This document shows positions 32,102 to 41,300 of a stretch of DNA of 64,000 nucleotides, in pieces. The translations under genes were made by a program, and so were the position numbers. Below the pieces are notes generated by a model. It saw nothing but the letters and a program-made list of their open reading frames with translations. It did not search any database and was not told the DNA's origin. The DNA comes from Hymenobacter nitidus (GTDB lineage Bacteria; Bacteroidota; Bacteroidia; Cytophagales; Hymenobacteraceae), in contig NZ_JAJADQ010000002.1 of assembly GCF_020447315.1 (NCBI RefSeq), positions 587,254-651,253 of the forward strand, read 5' to 3'. Numbering within the stretch: the first letter of the stretch is position 1; the number at the start of each line of letters is the position of its first letter.

Positions 32102-32539
32102 TTATGCCACCTCAAATACCTTAATAGCTTGCCATAATTCTCGTATTCCTTCGTTTTGTAGTCTGAATTTATGCAATTCGAGAATAGCCTTTACAGCTTT
32201 TTTGTTGCGTATATCTTCTTTCCAATAATCCTTGTCAACTCGTAATACACTCATTAATAAGTCACCCTCATAAAAGTCCCCTTCTAACAATGGGTCAACG
32301 GCAAGCATATTTATAGCCAAAGGCAGCAGATAGGGCAACCCTATATTCTGCCCAATTAATAGACGTAGCTGCTCGACTGACAAGTCACCGATTGGCAACT
32401 TTTTATATGCAATACATTTACGGATTAATTCGGTAGGAGCTTCAGCTAGGAAGCTCCTACCTTCTAGCTCATTAAGTGTTTCATGTAGGTTAATGTAATT
32501 TATTTCAATCAGCCTTGGCCACAATCCCACTTCTCGCAT
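32102..32539 (-). CDS. Contact-dependent growth inhibition immunity protein (CdiI_3-like)
   Basis: This 145-residue protein carries the pattern LPIGDLSVEQLRLLIGQNIGLPYLLPLAINMLAVDPLLEGDFYEGDLLMSVLRV followed by YW. It matches what I know of the 'contact-dependent growth inhibition system immunity protein' family (RxLxELEG..., LIGQ-IGL-YL-PLA, EGD-Y-GDLL). Such proteins bind and neutralise the toxin domain of a CdiA or other polymorphic effector. No toxin or delivery gene is visible nearby. The ATG at 32539 overlaps the upstream gene by 35 nt; a slightly later start is possible. The DNA is AT-richer than its surroundings. Confidence 0.75.
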   Translation of the reverse strand: MREVGLWPRLIEINYINLHETLNELEGRSFLAEAPTELIRKCIAYKKLPIGDLSVEQLRLLIGQNIGLPYLLPLAINMLAVDPLLEGDFYEGDLLMSVLRVDKDYWKEDIRNKKAVKAILELHKFRLQNEGIRELWQAIKVFEVA

Positions 32540-32801
32540 CAGCAGCCTTTTGCAGAATAGCTATAAAATCTAGCCGCGCGGGCCTTTGTGAAGCAGCAGA
32601 CTTTTGCAGAAGCTTCAGCAACATCTTATTCACAATTTCACTGCCCCAACGGAAGTCGCGGTAATAGTCAAGCCACGGTTCGACAATACCTTCTTGCTGC
32701 AACTGAAAGAATAAATCATCCTGAATACCACCGAGGTATTTAAGGTCATGATTCAGCCCCGACTTCGACTGGCTGTCAGCCAGCAGATAAAAATCAAGCA
32801 T
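32505..32801 (-). CDS. Second gene of the immunity cassette, unknown
   Basis: This 98-residue protein begins at the ATG at 32801, which shares its A with the stop of the preceding gene (TGATG). This is strong evidence for translational coupling. The frame is open to an earlier TTG at 32846, but coupling makes 32801 preferable. It contains LLADSQSKSGLNHDLKYLGG, then DDLFFQLQQEGIVEPWLDYYRDFRWGSEIVNK and a helical C-terminus. I do not recognise the family. The acidic, Trp/Tyr-rich centre and position suggest another immunity-type protein, but that is inference. Confidence 0.55.
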   Translation of the reverse strand: MLDFYLLADSQSKSGLNHDLKYLGGIQDDLFFQLQQEGIVEPWLDYYRDFRWGSEIVNKMLLKLLQKSAASQRPARLDFIAILQKAADARSGIVAKAD

Positions 32802-33175
32802 CAAGTTGCGGAAGGAGAAATGTGCTGTAGGGTAAACTTCGCACAATCTAGCCGCATGGGAGGCAAATGGTCGATATACAAAAGCAAATGCATAGCTCCC
32901 GGCCTGGAAACGAGTTGTTCCTGGTAAGCAAATGTGTCGATGCGGTAGCCCAGCGCCGCCCGGTTTTTTTTGGTGAGGGTACTATCAACCTCCGCCTGCA
33001 TTTGCTGAATTTCTTCGATATTCTGGATTCCGGAAATAGTAAGCTGCAACCAGGTGATTGGCTCACTGCCTTGCTTGCTCCAGATAAGGACTACCAGACG
33101 TTTGCGGAATAAATCAAAAGAAAACCGCTCTACGACCTTATCATGCAGCGTATCAGAAATAGCAGGAAGCGGCAT
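32801..33175 (-). CDS. First gene of the immunity cassette, unknown
   Basis: This 124-residue cytosolic protein has the segments VVERFSFDLFRKRLVVLIWSKQ, LQLTISGIQNIEEI and GAMHLLLYIDHLPPMRLDCAKF, a mixed alpha/beta composition with no signal peptide. It ends in the TGATG junction with the next gene. I do not recognise the family. It lies 80 nt downstream of ispG on the same strand, with a short dispersed repeat between. Composition is AT-richer than ispG, consistent with the three-gene set being acquired together. Confidence 0.55.
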   Translation of the reverse strand: MPLPAISDTLHDKVVERFSFDLFRKRLVVLIWSKQGSEPITWLQLTISGIQNIEEIQQMQAEVDSTLTKKNRAALGYRIDTFAYQEQLVSRPGAMHLLLYIDHLPPMRLDCAKFTLQHISPSAT

Positions 33176-33213
33176 CAGTCGGGAGAAGCATGGTTAGAGT
33201 TAGCACAGCGGTA

Positions 33214-33241
33214 GAGATGCTTCGGCTGCGCTCAGCATGAC
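33214..33241. repeat. Dispersed intergenic repeat arm
   Basis: GAGATGCTTCGGCTGCG followed by CTCAGCATGAC sits between ispG and the AT-rich cassette. Its ending CTCAGCATGAC is like the ending CTCAGGATGAC of family A (296-320, 4576-4600), so it may be a related REP-type sequence present as one arm. Confidence 0.45.
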
Positions 33242-33255
33242 AAACGGGTTGCCTA

Positions 33256-35256
33256 CTACGCCCCCACCGGCTCTTCCACCAGCTCTTTTTCCACCCATCT
33301 TCCGTCTTCGCGCATAAGCTCGATGAGCTGGTCGACGGCCTGTTCTTCGGGTACGGACTTCTTGATGACTTCCTGGCCGCGGTAGAGGGCAATTTTGCCC
33401 TTGCCCACGCCCACGTAGCCGTAGTCGGCGTCGGCCATTTCGCCGGGCCCGTTCACGATGCAGCCCATGATGCCGATTTTGACGCCCTTCAAATGGTCGG
33501 TGCGCTTGCGGATCATGGCGGTGGTTTCCTGCAAGTCAAACAGGGTGCGGCCGCAGCTGGGGCAGCTGATGTACTCGGTCTTGGACATGCGGGTGCGGGC
33601 CGCCTGCAGAATGCCGAAGCTGAGCTGGTTGAGCTGGTCCAACGTCGTGAGCCAATGCTCTTTCGGACGCTCGGGCAGCAGTTCGGTGCTCAGCACCACC
33701 CCGTCGCCGAGGCCATCGAGCAGCAGGCCACCCACATCGGTGGCGGCGTAGAGCTGGGTTTGCTCGGGCGTCAGCGCGGGGTACTGGCGGTTGATGATAA
33801 CCGGGTTGGTGATGCCGTGGGCCAGCAGCTCGAAAAACGCCCGGCGGATTTCGGGCATGGCGTGGGCATTGTCGGTGTAGAGAATAACGACGGCCGTGGC
33901 ATCCTGACGCAGCTGGTCGAGGGCCGGGGCGGTGAGGGAAGCCAGGTTGTGGAACACGAAGTTCAGCTCGGGGTGCCGGGCGCCAGACGCGGCGTATTCA
34001 GCCTGGGTAAGCACCGGAAAATGGTCGGCGCGGGTGCCAGCATCGAGCCAGGCCGAGTAGTCCACCACTTCCTTCAGGCCGTTGGGCAGCATAAAGGGCA
34101 CCGGGCGCTGGCCGCTGTAGAGGTAGTCGGCGCCCAGGTCGTTCATCTGAAACTTGTCGAGAAAGGCTGAATATAAGTGGCCCACGGCGCGCAGATCGGC
34201 ATATTCCACCGACGAGAGGCGCGAAATATCCACCATCACCCGGGGCACGTTCTGCCCGCCCAGGTTCAGCACCTCGCGCGTGATGCGGCGGTGGTACTGG
34301 AACGGGTCGATGGGCACTTCCGGGGCTTCGGCAATAGGCTGTGCCGCGGCGGCGCGGGTGGTGTAGCGGTCAATCAGGGCTTTGGCGACGGGCGCTTCGG
34401 CCTCGGGAGCCTCGGTGAGACTTACGCGCACGGTGTCGCCGAGGCCGTCTTCGAGCAGCGTGCCGATGCCCACGGCACTTTTGATGCGGCCGTCTTCGGC
34501 CTCGCCGGCTTCGGTCACGCCCAGGTGCAGCGGGTAGGGCTGCAGGCCTTCCTCATCGAGCTTCTGGACCAGCAACCGGTAGGCCTGCACCATCACCTGG
34601 GTGTTGGAGGCCTTCATGCTGAGCACCACGTCGTAGTAGTTTTCCTCCTCGCAGAGGCGCAGAAACTCCAGGGCCGACTCCACCATGCCCAACGGAGTAT
34701 CCCCGTAGCGGCTCAGAATCCGGTCGGACAGGGAGCCGTGGTTGGTGCCGATGCGCATGGCCGTGCCGTACTGCTTGCAGATCTGGACCAGGGGCCGGAA
34801 CCGCTCCCGGATGCGCTCCACCTCGGCCGCGTAGCTGCTGTCGGTGTACTCGATGACGTCGAACTTCTTTTTGTCGGCGTAGTTGCCGGGGTTCACGCGC
34901 ACTTTCTCCACGATGCGGGCGGCCAGTTCGGCAGCGTTGGGCGTGAAGTGAATGTCGGCAATGAGGGGTACCGAGCAGCCCCGCTTCCGCAGCTCCTTCT
35001 TGATTTCCAGCAGGTTCTGGGCCTCCTTCACGCTGGGCGCCGTGATGCGCACGTACTCGCAGCCGGCTTCTACCATGCGCAGGGTCTGCTCCACCGAGCC
35101 CAGGGTGTCCATCGTGTCCACGGTGGTCATGCTCTGCACCCGGATGGGGTTGAGGCCGCCCAGGGGCAGGTCGCCGATTTTCACTTCCCGCGAAAGGCGG
35201 CGCTTGTATTCAGTGATGCTGGGGCAGTAGATCTTGGAGGCGGAAGTCAGGCTCAT
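33256..35256 (-). CDS. ispG: 4-hydroxy-3-methylbut-2-en-1-yl diphosphate synthase
   Basis: This 666-residue iron-sulfur enzyme of the MEP isoprenoid pathway converts MEcPP to HMBPP. The N-terminal TIM barrel starts near VKIGDLPLGGLNPIRVQSMT. The C-terminal domain carries the [4Fe-4S] cysteines in CPSCGRTLFDL and MGCIVNGPGE. Between them lies the extra domain (about 290-530) that distinguishes Bacteroidota, Chlamydia and plant IspG from the 370-residue E. coli type. It is cytosolic. No other MEP gene is in the window. It heads a minus-strand run of genes, but an AT-rich cassette follows directly. Confidence 0.96.
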   Translation of the reverse strand: MSLTSASKIYCPSITEYKRRLSREVKIGDLPLGGLNPIRVQSMTTVDTMDTLGSVEQTLRMVEAGCEYVRITAPSVKEAQNLLEIKKELRKRGCSVPLIADIHFTPNAAELAARIVEKVRVNPGNYADKKKFDVIEYTDSSYAAEVERIRERFRPLVQICKQYGTAMRIGTNHGSLSDRILSRYGDTPLGMVESALEFLRLCEEENYYDVVLSMKASNTQVMVQAYRLLVQKLDEEGLQPYPLHLGVTEAGEAEDGRIKSAVGIGTLLEDGLGDTVRVSLTEAPEAEAPVAKALIDRYTTRAAAAQPIAEAPEVPIDPFQYHRRITREVLNLGGQNVPRVMVDISRLSSVEYADLRAVGHLYSAFLDKFQMNDLGADYLYSGQRPVPFMLPNGLKEVVDYSAWLDAGTRADHFPVLTQAEYAASGARHPELNFVFHNLASLTAPALDQLRQDATAVVILYTDNAHAMPEIRRAFFELLAHGITNPVIINRQYPALTPEQTQLYAATDVGGLLLDGLGDGVVLSTELLPERPKEHWLTTLDQLNQLSFGILQAARTRMSKTEYISCPSCGRTLFDLQETTAMIRKRTDHLKGVKIGIMGCIVNGPGEMADADYGYVGVGKGKIALYRGQEVIKKSVPEEQAVDQLIELMREDGRWVEKELVEEPVGA

Positions 35257-35393
35257 GCGGCAGATAAGTAGGCGAAGCAGAAACTACGCAGGTGTGCGTA
35301 AAGTTGCCGACGGCAAAGGTACGCAAGGTTTGTACGCGGCGCTTGGTTGGGATTTGGGCAAGACAATCAGCTTTTCTAGCTAACTCGCCAAAG

Positions 35394-35828
35394 ATGAACT
35401 TACGACTCGATACTGCTACCGGCATTTTGCAAGTATCTGCGCAACATAGCCTCTCGCCTGCTACTAGCAGAAGCGAACTACCGCTTCTTTTTGCTCCGTT
35501 CACAGTAGAATACCAGGATATGAGCAACGGTTATACTCACTATATGATCCAAAAAGTATCTATAGATCAGTGGGAAGTACACTTTAACCTTGTTTACCTC
35601 CACCATCAACTTCATACTATTTCTTTCGGCTTTACTGCTCCTGCAACGGCTTTTCGGACATGGGAAGCTTGGAGTGAGCAGCAAGAGCTTTGCTTGGCCG
35701 CTACGTACGAAGAATGGCTAACAAGCCAGTTGGGCCTTAGGCGTCAGTTTACCTGGGGTACGGCCTGGGCGGGGTATGATCCGCGAAGTGCTGGGAGCAG
35801 TATCAACTTGCGCTATATCTTGCCTTAG
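35394..35828 (+). CDS. Hypothetical orphan protein
   Basis: This 144-residue cytosolic protein starts at the ATG at 35394; an open frame upstream adds 34 residues lying in the ispG promoter region. The middle has DQWEVHFNLVYLHHQLHTISFGF and the helix YEEWLTSQLG. The C-terminus FTWGTAWAGYDPRSAGSSINLRY resembles a 'WG...GYDP..GSS.I...Y' ending that I associate with small proteins near polymorphic toxins; this is a weak recollection. Composition is AT-richer than that of ispG. No partner gene is visible. Confidence 0.5.
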   Translation: MNLRLDTATGILQVSAQHSLSPATSRSELPLLFAPFTVEYQDMSNGYTHYMIQKVSIDQWEVHFNLVYLHHQLHTISFGFTAPATAFRTWEAWSEQQELCLAATYEEWLTSQLGLRRQFTWGTAWAGYDPRSAGSSINLRYILP

Positions 35829-35914
35829 GAATACTTCGTTTTCGGAGGCGTAGCAGTGTCGGGCCGCAACTTTCTGCCGCGGCAGCTGTCTTTCTAAAAA
35901 TCACTTACCTCTGC

Positions 35915-36403
35915 ATGAAGCTCTTCCCGATTCTGTTCCTGGCCGCGGGCCTGTTGGTTGCGGCCCCGGGCCACGCCCAGCGGGTGTCGGTCATCAAATT
36001 GCCGGAGCTGCAAAAGCGCCTGAGCCGGCAAAACGACACGACCTACGTGGTCAACTTCTGGGCTACCTGGTGCGCGCCCTGCGTGAAAGAGCTGCCCCTG
36101 TTTGAGCAGCTGAACACGACCCACGCCGGCAAAAAAGTGAAGGTGCTGCTCGTCAGCATGGACTACGCCTCCCAACTGGATAAAAAGGTGAAGCCCTTCG
36201 TGCTCAAGCGCGGCCTTAAGTCGGAAGTGGTGCTGCTGAACGAAACCGACCCCAACACCTATATGGAGCAGGTGGACCCGAAATGGTCGGGCGCCCTACC
36301 GTTTACGGTGATATGGAACGGCAAGAAAAGCAAGCGGGCCACTTTCGAGAAAGAGTTTACCCAAGCTGAACTAAGCGCGGAAATCAATAAATTTCTGCTG
36401 TAG
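35915..36403 (+). CDS. Secreted TlpA-like thioredoxin-fold protein
   Basis: This 162-residue protein has a signal peptide (1-21, ending GHA-Q) and a thioredoxin domain with the active site WCAPC (Cys53, Cys56). Family context continues with VNFWATWCAPCVKELPLFEQL and a cis-Pro region GALPFTVIW. TlpA/ResA-type proteins act as periplasmic thiol oxidoreductases, for example keeping apocytochromes or stressed proteins reduced. It lies 39 nt before a second thioredoxin-fold gene, and the two are probably one operon. Confidence 0.88.
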   Translation: MKLFPILFLAAGLLVAAPGHAQRVSVIKLPELQKRLSRQNDTTYVVNFWATWCAPCVKELPLFEQLNTTHAGKKVKVLLVSMDYASQLDKKVKPFVLKRGLKSEVVLLNETDPNTYMEQVDPKWSGALPFTVIWNGKKSKRATFEKEFTQAELSAEINKFLL

Positions 36404-36442
36404 CAACCCCCAAACGCATCTTTCCACCTTTCTTGTTCCACC

Positions 36443-37060
36443 ATGAAAAAGCTTCTCTCCTTCTTCCCCGCCCTGCTGGCCCTGGTGCTGCTGAGTAACT
36501 TCACGGACGGCCCGGCCGGCTACCAGGTTGGCGACAAAGTCGCGGATTTCAAGCTGAAAAACATTGACGGCAAGATGATGTCGTTGGCCGACAACAAGGC
36601 CGCCAAGGGCTACATCGTGGTGTTTACCTGCAACACCTGTCCCTACGCCAAAGCCTATGAAAGCCGCATCATCGAGCTGCATCAGAAATACGCGCCCCAG
36701 GGCTACCCCGTGGTGGCCATCAACCCCAACGACCCCGCCACCGTGCCCGGCGACTCCTACGCCGAAATGAAGGCCCGCGCCGCCAGCAAAAAGTACCCCT
36801 TTGCCTACCTGCAGGATGAAACCCAGCAGGTAGCCCGCACCTACGGCGCCACCCGCACGCCCCACCTGTACGTGGTTAGCAAGCGGGGCGCCGACATGGT
36901 GGTATCCTACATCGGGGCCATCGACGACAACTCGGAAGATGCCAAGCTGGTGAAAACCAAATACGTAGAGCAAGCCATGACCGACATCCTGGCTGGCAAG
37001 CCCGCCGCCACCAGCTCCACAAAAGCCATCGGCTGCACCATCAAGTGGAAGAAAGCCTAG
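36443..37060 (+). CDS. Secreted AhpC/TSA-type thioredoxin-fold protein
   Basis: This 205-residue protein has an N-terminal signal-like helix (1-22), then a redoxin domain with VGDKVADFKLKNIDGK, FTCNTCPYAKAYE (Cys63 and Cys66) and GATRTPHLYVV. The CNTC motif with this context marks the 'thioredoxin family/redoxin' subgroup often seen in Bacteroidota and Planctomycetes, not classical peroxiredoxins. The gene follows the TlpA-like one, so the two may form a periplasmic redox relay. Its 3' flank is a large composite repeat. Confidence 0.85.
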   Translation: MKKLLSFFPALLALVLLSNFTDGPAGYQVGDKVADFKLKNIDGKMMSLADNKAAKGYIVVFTCNTCPYAKAYESRIIELHQKYAPQGYPVVAINPNDPATVPGDSYAEMKARAASKKYPFAYLQDETQQVARTYGATRTPHLYVVSKRGADMVVSYIGAIDDNSEDAKLVKTKYVEQAMTDILAGKPAATSSTKAIGCTIKWKKA

Positions 37061-37062
37061 CT

Positions 37063-37312
37063 GCTTAATGTGCTAATGTGGGGAATGTGCTCAAGTGCTA
37101 ATGCTCGTGTCATTGCGAGCGAAGCGCGGCAATCCGTCCTCTGAAATGTGCCGAGTTTCCTTCACTGAAAAGCCCTTTACTCCAGCTGGAATAAAGGGCT
37201 TTTTGGTAAAAGGTCGTGACTACCTACGCAGAGGACGGATTGCTTCGGCTCACGCCTCGCAATGACACGAGCATTAGCACCTGAGCACATTAATTAGTAG
37301 CACATTAACACG
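37063..37312. repeat. Composite palindromic element, copy 3 (most complete)
   Basis: The outermost arms are AATGTGCT-type units: GCTTAATGTGCTAATGTG at 37063-37080, and their inverse in GCACATTAATTAGTAG and CACATTAACACG at 37285-37312. Next come TGCTAATGCTCGTGTCATTG (37096-37115) and CAATGACACGAGCATTAGCA (37260-37279), an exact inverted pair. Then GCGAGCGAAGC...CGTCCTCTG pairs with CAGAGGACG...GCCTCGC. The centre is a hairpin AAAAGCCCTTTA / TAAAGGGCTTTT (37168-37203). The right end overlaps the C-terminal codons of the quinone oxidoreductase. Confidence 0.8.
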
Positions 37313-38265
37313 ATTTTGCCGATATGCTCACTGCTTTCCATGAGCTGGTGGGCGGCGGCGGCTTCGGCCAGCGGGAAGGTGCGGTAAATAACGGGCCGGA
37401 ACTTGCCGGCGGCCAGCAACGGCCACACGTGTTGCTCGACCTCGGCGGCCAGCGCGGCCTTGAACTCGGCGCTGCGGGGACGCAGGGTACTGCCCGTAAT
37501 GCTGAGGCGGCGGCGCATGATTTCCAGGGCGTTGAACTCGGCCTTGGCCCCGCGCATGGCGTTGATAAACACCAGACGGCCGTCGTCGCGCAGCAGGTTG
37601 AGGTTTTTGGGAGTATAGTCGCCGCCTATCATATCCAGAATCACGTCGGCCCCAGTGTCGCGCAGCGCGGCCTCAAAATCCTGCTCTTTATAGTTAATAC
37701 AGCGCGTGGCCCCCAGCTCCTCGCAGGCCCGGCACTTCTCGGCGCTGCCAGCCGTGGCTACCACCTGTGAGCCCAGGGCGGCAGCCAGCTGAATGGCGGT
37801 GATGCCTATGCCGCTGCTGCCGCCGTGCACCAGCAGCGTTTCGCCCGGTTGCAGCTGCCCCCGCTGAAACACGTTGTGCCACACAGTAAACACGGTTTCG
37901 GGCAACGACGCGGCCTCGGTCATCGTCCAGCCCTCGGGCACGGGCAGGCAGTGGCGGGCATCGACTACGGCGTAGTCGGCGTAGGCGCCGGCCGTGAGCA
38001 GGGCGCACACCGCGTCGCCGGGCTGCCAGCGGGTAACGGCCGTGCCGCAGGCTTCCACGGTGCCGGCCAGCTCCAGGCCGGGCACCAAGCCCGTCACGTC
38101 TTCCGCGCCGCCGTACTTACCCTGGCGCAGCAGTACATCGGGGCGGTTGATGCCGGCAGCCTGCACCCGAATCAGCACTTCGTGGGGCGCGGGTTCGGGC
38201 CGGGGCTTTTGCTGCGGCTGGAGCACCTCGGGGCCGCCGGGCTGGGTGATGACAATGGCGTTCAT
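37294..38265 (-). CDS. NAD(P)H-quinone oxidoreductase, zinc-free MDR type
   Basis: This 323-residue protein is of the medium-chain dehydrogenase/reductase family, quinone oxidoreductase (QOR/PIG3) branch. Landmarks are MNAIVITQPGGPEVLQ, AAGINRPDVLLRQGKY, PGLELAGTVEACG and the nucleotide loop VHGGSSGIGITAIQLA (about 145-160), then IYRTFPLAEAAAAHQLMESSEHIGKIVL. No zinc-ligand cysteines are present, as expected. The start at 38265 begins the family N-terminus. The last residues (LMCY, stop) are encoded inside the right edge of the composite repeat, so the original C-terminus seems to have been replaced by the element. Confidence 0.92.
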   Translation of the reverse strand: MNAIVITQPGGPEVLQPQQKPRPEPAPHEVLIRVQAAGINRPDVLLRQGKYGGAEDVTGLVPGLELAGTVEACGTAVTRWQPGDAVCALLTAGAYADYAVVDARHCLPVPEGWTMTEAASLPETVFTVWHNVFQRGQLQPGETLLVHGGSSGIGITAIQLAAALGSQVVATAGSAEKCRACEELGATRCINYKEQDFEAALRDTGADVILDMIGGDYTPKNLNLLRDDGRLVFINAMRGAKAEFNALEIMRRRLSITGSTLRPRSAEFKAALAAEVEQHVWPLLAAGKFRPVIYRTFPLAEAAAAHQLMESSEHIGKIVLMCY

Positions 38266-38320
38266 AGGCAAGAGTTGCGGAATAAGCGGAAAAAGTGAGC
38301 TACCACGGCAGGGTCCTGCA

Positions 38321-41300
38321 TTAGCCTCGGCAGTAAATCCGGAAGGTAGAGCCCACGCCGACTTCACTGTCGACCTTGAGCCAGGCCCCGTTGAGCTGCA
38401 CCATGCGGTTGACCAGGTACAGACCCATGCCGGAACCCTCCACGTGCTCGTGAAAACGCCGGAACAGCTGAAACAGCTCTTTACCGTGCCGCTCCAAATC
38501 GATGCCCTGGCCGTTGTCGGTTACGGTCAGCACGGGCGTGCCGCCTTCCAGGCTGGTGCGCACCTGCACCCGCGGCGGGCGGCCCGGGTCGGCATACTTC
38601 AGGGAGTTACTGAGCAGGTTATAGAGCACACTCTGCAGGTTGGCCCGTACGAAGCGCACGGTGGGCACCGCCCGGAAATCAAGCTCAAACCGGGCGCCCA
38701 GGGCCACGCTCTGCTCCTGCATGCTCCCGAGTATTTCCTGAATGAGGGGTTCCAGGGCCACTTCTTCGGCGGGCACCTGGGCGTGGCGGCGCTGCAGCTG
38801 CACCACGTCGGAGAGGTCGTGAATGGTTTGGTGAATCTGCTGCAGGGCGCGCTCAAACATGGTGATGAGCTTAATGGCGTCCGGGTCGCGGAAGTAAGCC
38901 GTGCGCGTGAGCTCCTCGAAGATGCCGGCCATGTTGTTGATGGGCTGCTTCAGGTCGTGAGAGGCCGTGTACACGAAATTATCCAGGTCGGCATTGGTGC
39001 GGGCCAGCTGCTCGTTCCGGGCCTCCAGCTGCTGCTGCACTTGCTTGAAGTCGTCGATGTCGGTGCTGGTACCAAACCACTTCACCACCTGGCCCTGGGC
39101 GTTGCGCATGGGCGTGCCGCGGTGCAAAAACCAGCGGTAGCGCCCGTCCTGCACCGTGAGCAGCCGGCTTTCCTGCTCGTAGTTGGTACCCGCGCGGAAG
39201 CTGGAAACGTAGTTTTCCACTACCTGCGCCGCATCGTCCGGGGGCACCAGCTCGGCCCAGCCGAAGCGCAGGGCCTGCTCCACGGGCATGCCGGTCCACT
39301 CGGTCCAGCGCTGGTTCAGGTAGTCGAGCTGTCCATCAGGCTGGGCCGTCCAGACCACCTGCGGAATACTTTCGGCCATAAAGCGGAACTGCTCCTCACT
39401 GCGGCGCAGCTGCTCCTGCATCTCGCGCTGGTTTTGCACGTCCACACTGGAGCCGTACCATTTCACGATATGCCCTTCGGCATCGCGCAAGGGCAAGGCG
39501 CGCACCAGCTGCCAGTGGTAGAGACCATCATAGCGGCGCAGGCGGTGCTGCTGCTCGTAGTTCTGGCCGGTTTCCAGGCTGTGCTGCCAAACGGCCGCCG
39601 TGCCGGCCCGGTCGTCGGGATGCACGGCCTGCAGCCAGCCAGGGCCTTCCAGGTCGTGGGGCTGCAGGCCGGTGTAGTCGTAAAACGGCCGGTTGCAGTA
39701 GTCAATCTGGCCGGCGGGCGTGGCCGTCCAGATGATGACGGGCGTCGAGTCGGCCATAAACCGGAACTTCTCCTCGCTGCGGCGCAGCTCGTCCTGCAGC
39801 TCCTTTTGCTCGTGGTTGTCGACCATCGTGCCGTACCAGCGCAGGGGCTGCCCCTGGGCATCAAACTCAGGCACGCCCCGGCTGATTTGCCAGCGGTACT
39901 CCCCGTCGTGGCGCCGCAGCCGGTACTCGAAGGCCCAGGTGCGGCCCTGCAGAAACACCTCGCGCAGGTCGCGGCGCAACGCGGCTTGGTCGTCGGGGTG
40001 CACCAGGGTGGTGAAAATATCCTTGCCGGAAAGCTCAATGGTCTGGCCGGTGTAGTGGTACCACTGCGGGCTGAGGTACTCGATGCTGCCATCGGCGGCG
40101 CAAATGAAGGACACGGCCGGCAGGGCCTCGGTCATGCGGCGCAGGCGCATGTCGCGCCGGCTGACTTCGACGGCCAAAGCCCCCGCGCTCTGGCGGGCCC
40201 GCACCCGCTCGGTGGTATCGACGGCAAAGGCCAGCACCCCGGAAATGTGTCCTTGCTCGTCGCGCAGGGCCTGAAAAGTCACATCCAAAAAGCGGCCGGG
40301 CTGGCCGGGCAGAGCGCCCACGGGCAGTAGCGGCAGCTCGTGGCCCACGTAGGTTTCGCCGGTCTGGTACACCTGGTCGAGTAAGGCCACAAAGCCCTGC
40401 TCCTGCAGCTCAGGCAGCAGCTGAGCCAGAGGCTCACCGAGCACCACCCGCTTGTCCATCAACTCATTATGACTGTCGTTGAAGAACGTGTAGCGATGAT
40501 CAGGGCCTTCCAGCGTGGCCAGAATAGCCGGGGCCTGGCCCAGAATCTGGCTTAAGTGCTGGTCTTTACGCCGCAGCTGCTGTTGGACGCGCTTCTGGTC
40601 GTTGATATCGGTATTGGTCCCCAGCCACTGGGTAATATGGCCGGCCGCGTCGCGCAGGGGCAGGAGGCTGGCCAAAAACCAGCGGTAGGTGCCGTCGGTG
40701 CCACGCAGGCGGTGTTCGGCCTGCACTGCCTCCCCGGGCTGCAACAGCGCGGGCAGGTTGGCAAAGCCGCCCACATCGGCCGGGTGAATCAGCTGCCGCC
40801 AGTCGAGGTCCGGTAGCTGCGCGGCCCCAATACCCGTGTAGCGCTGGAAGCTGCGGTTGGCGTAGGTGATTTGCCCATCGCCGGGCCGGGCCGTCCAGGT
40901 GAGGTGGGGCAGGGCTTCGAGCAGCTGGCTGAAGTGGGCCGTACTGGCGGCCAGCTCCTGGCTCAGGCGCTTCTGCTCGTGAATATCCACCGTGGAACCG
41001 TACCATTTCAGACCGTCGACGGTGTTGGCGGGCACGGTGTGGCTCAGGTGCCAGCGGTACTGGCCGTCGTGGCGGCGCAGGCGTACTTCCATGCTCCAGC
41101 CCCGCTTTTGGGCCAGGGCCGCCGCATATTCAGCCGTGGCCCGGGCCCGGTCGTCGGGGTGAACTACGGTGGCCCAGGCCTCGTTCACGTCGGTATTTTC
41201 GGGGTAGCCGGCGTATTGCCACCACTGCGGACTGCTGTATTCGGTGCGCCCGGTTGCGTCGTTGATAAAGGTCATGACTGGCAGGGCCTCCGTCATGCGC

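Noticed and set aside
32505..33175. Possible frameshifted single gene instead of two genes
   Set aside because: The stop and next ATG overlap as TGATG, typical of coupled genes, and extending the second frame upstream gives no family-like sequence.
37994..40330. A 778-codon open frame on the plus strand opposite the PAS kinase
   Set aside because: It is antisense to a protein with clear PAS and kinase motifs; long antisense frames are expected in GC-rich DNA, and its translation is low-complexity His/Gly/Ala-rich.
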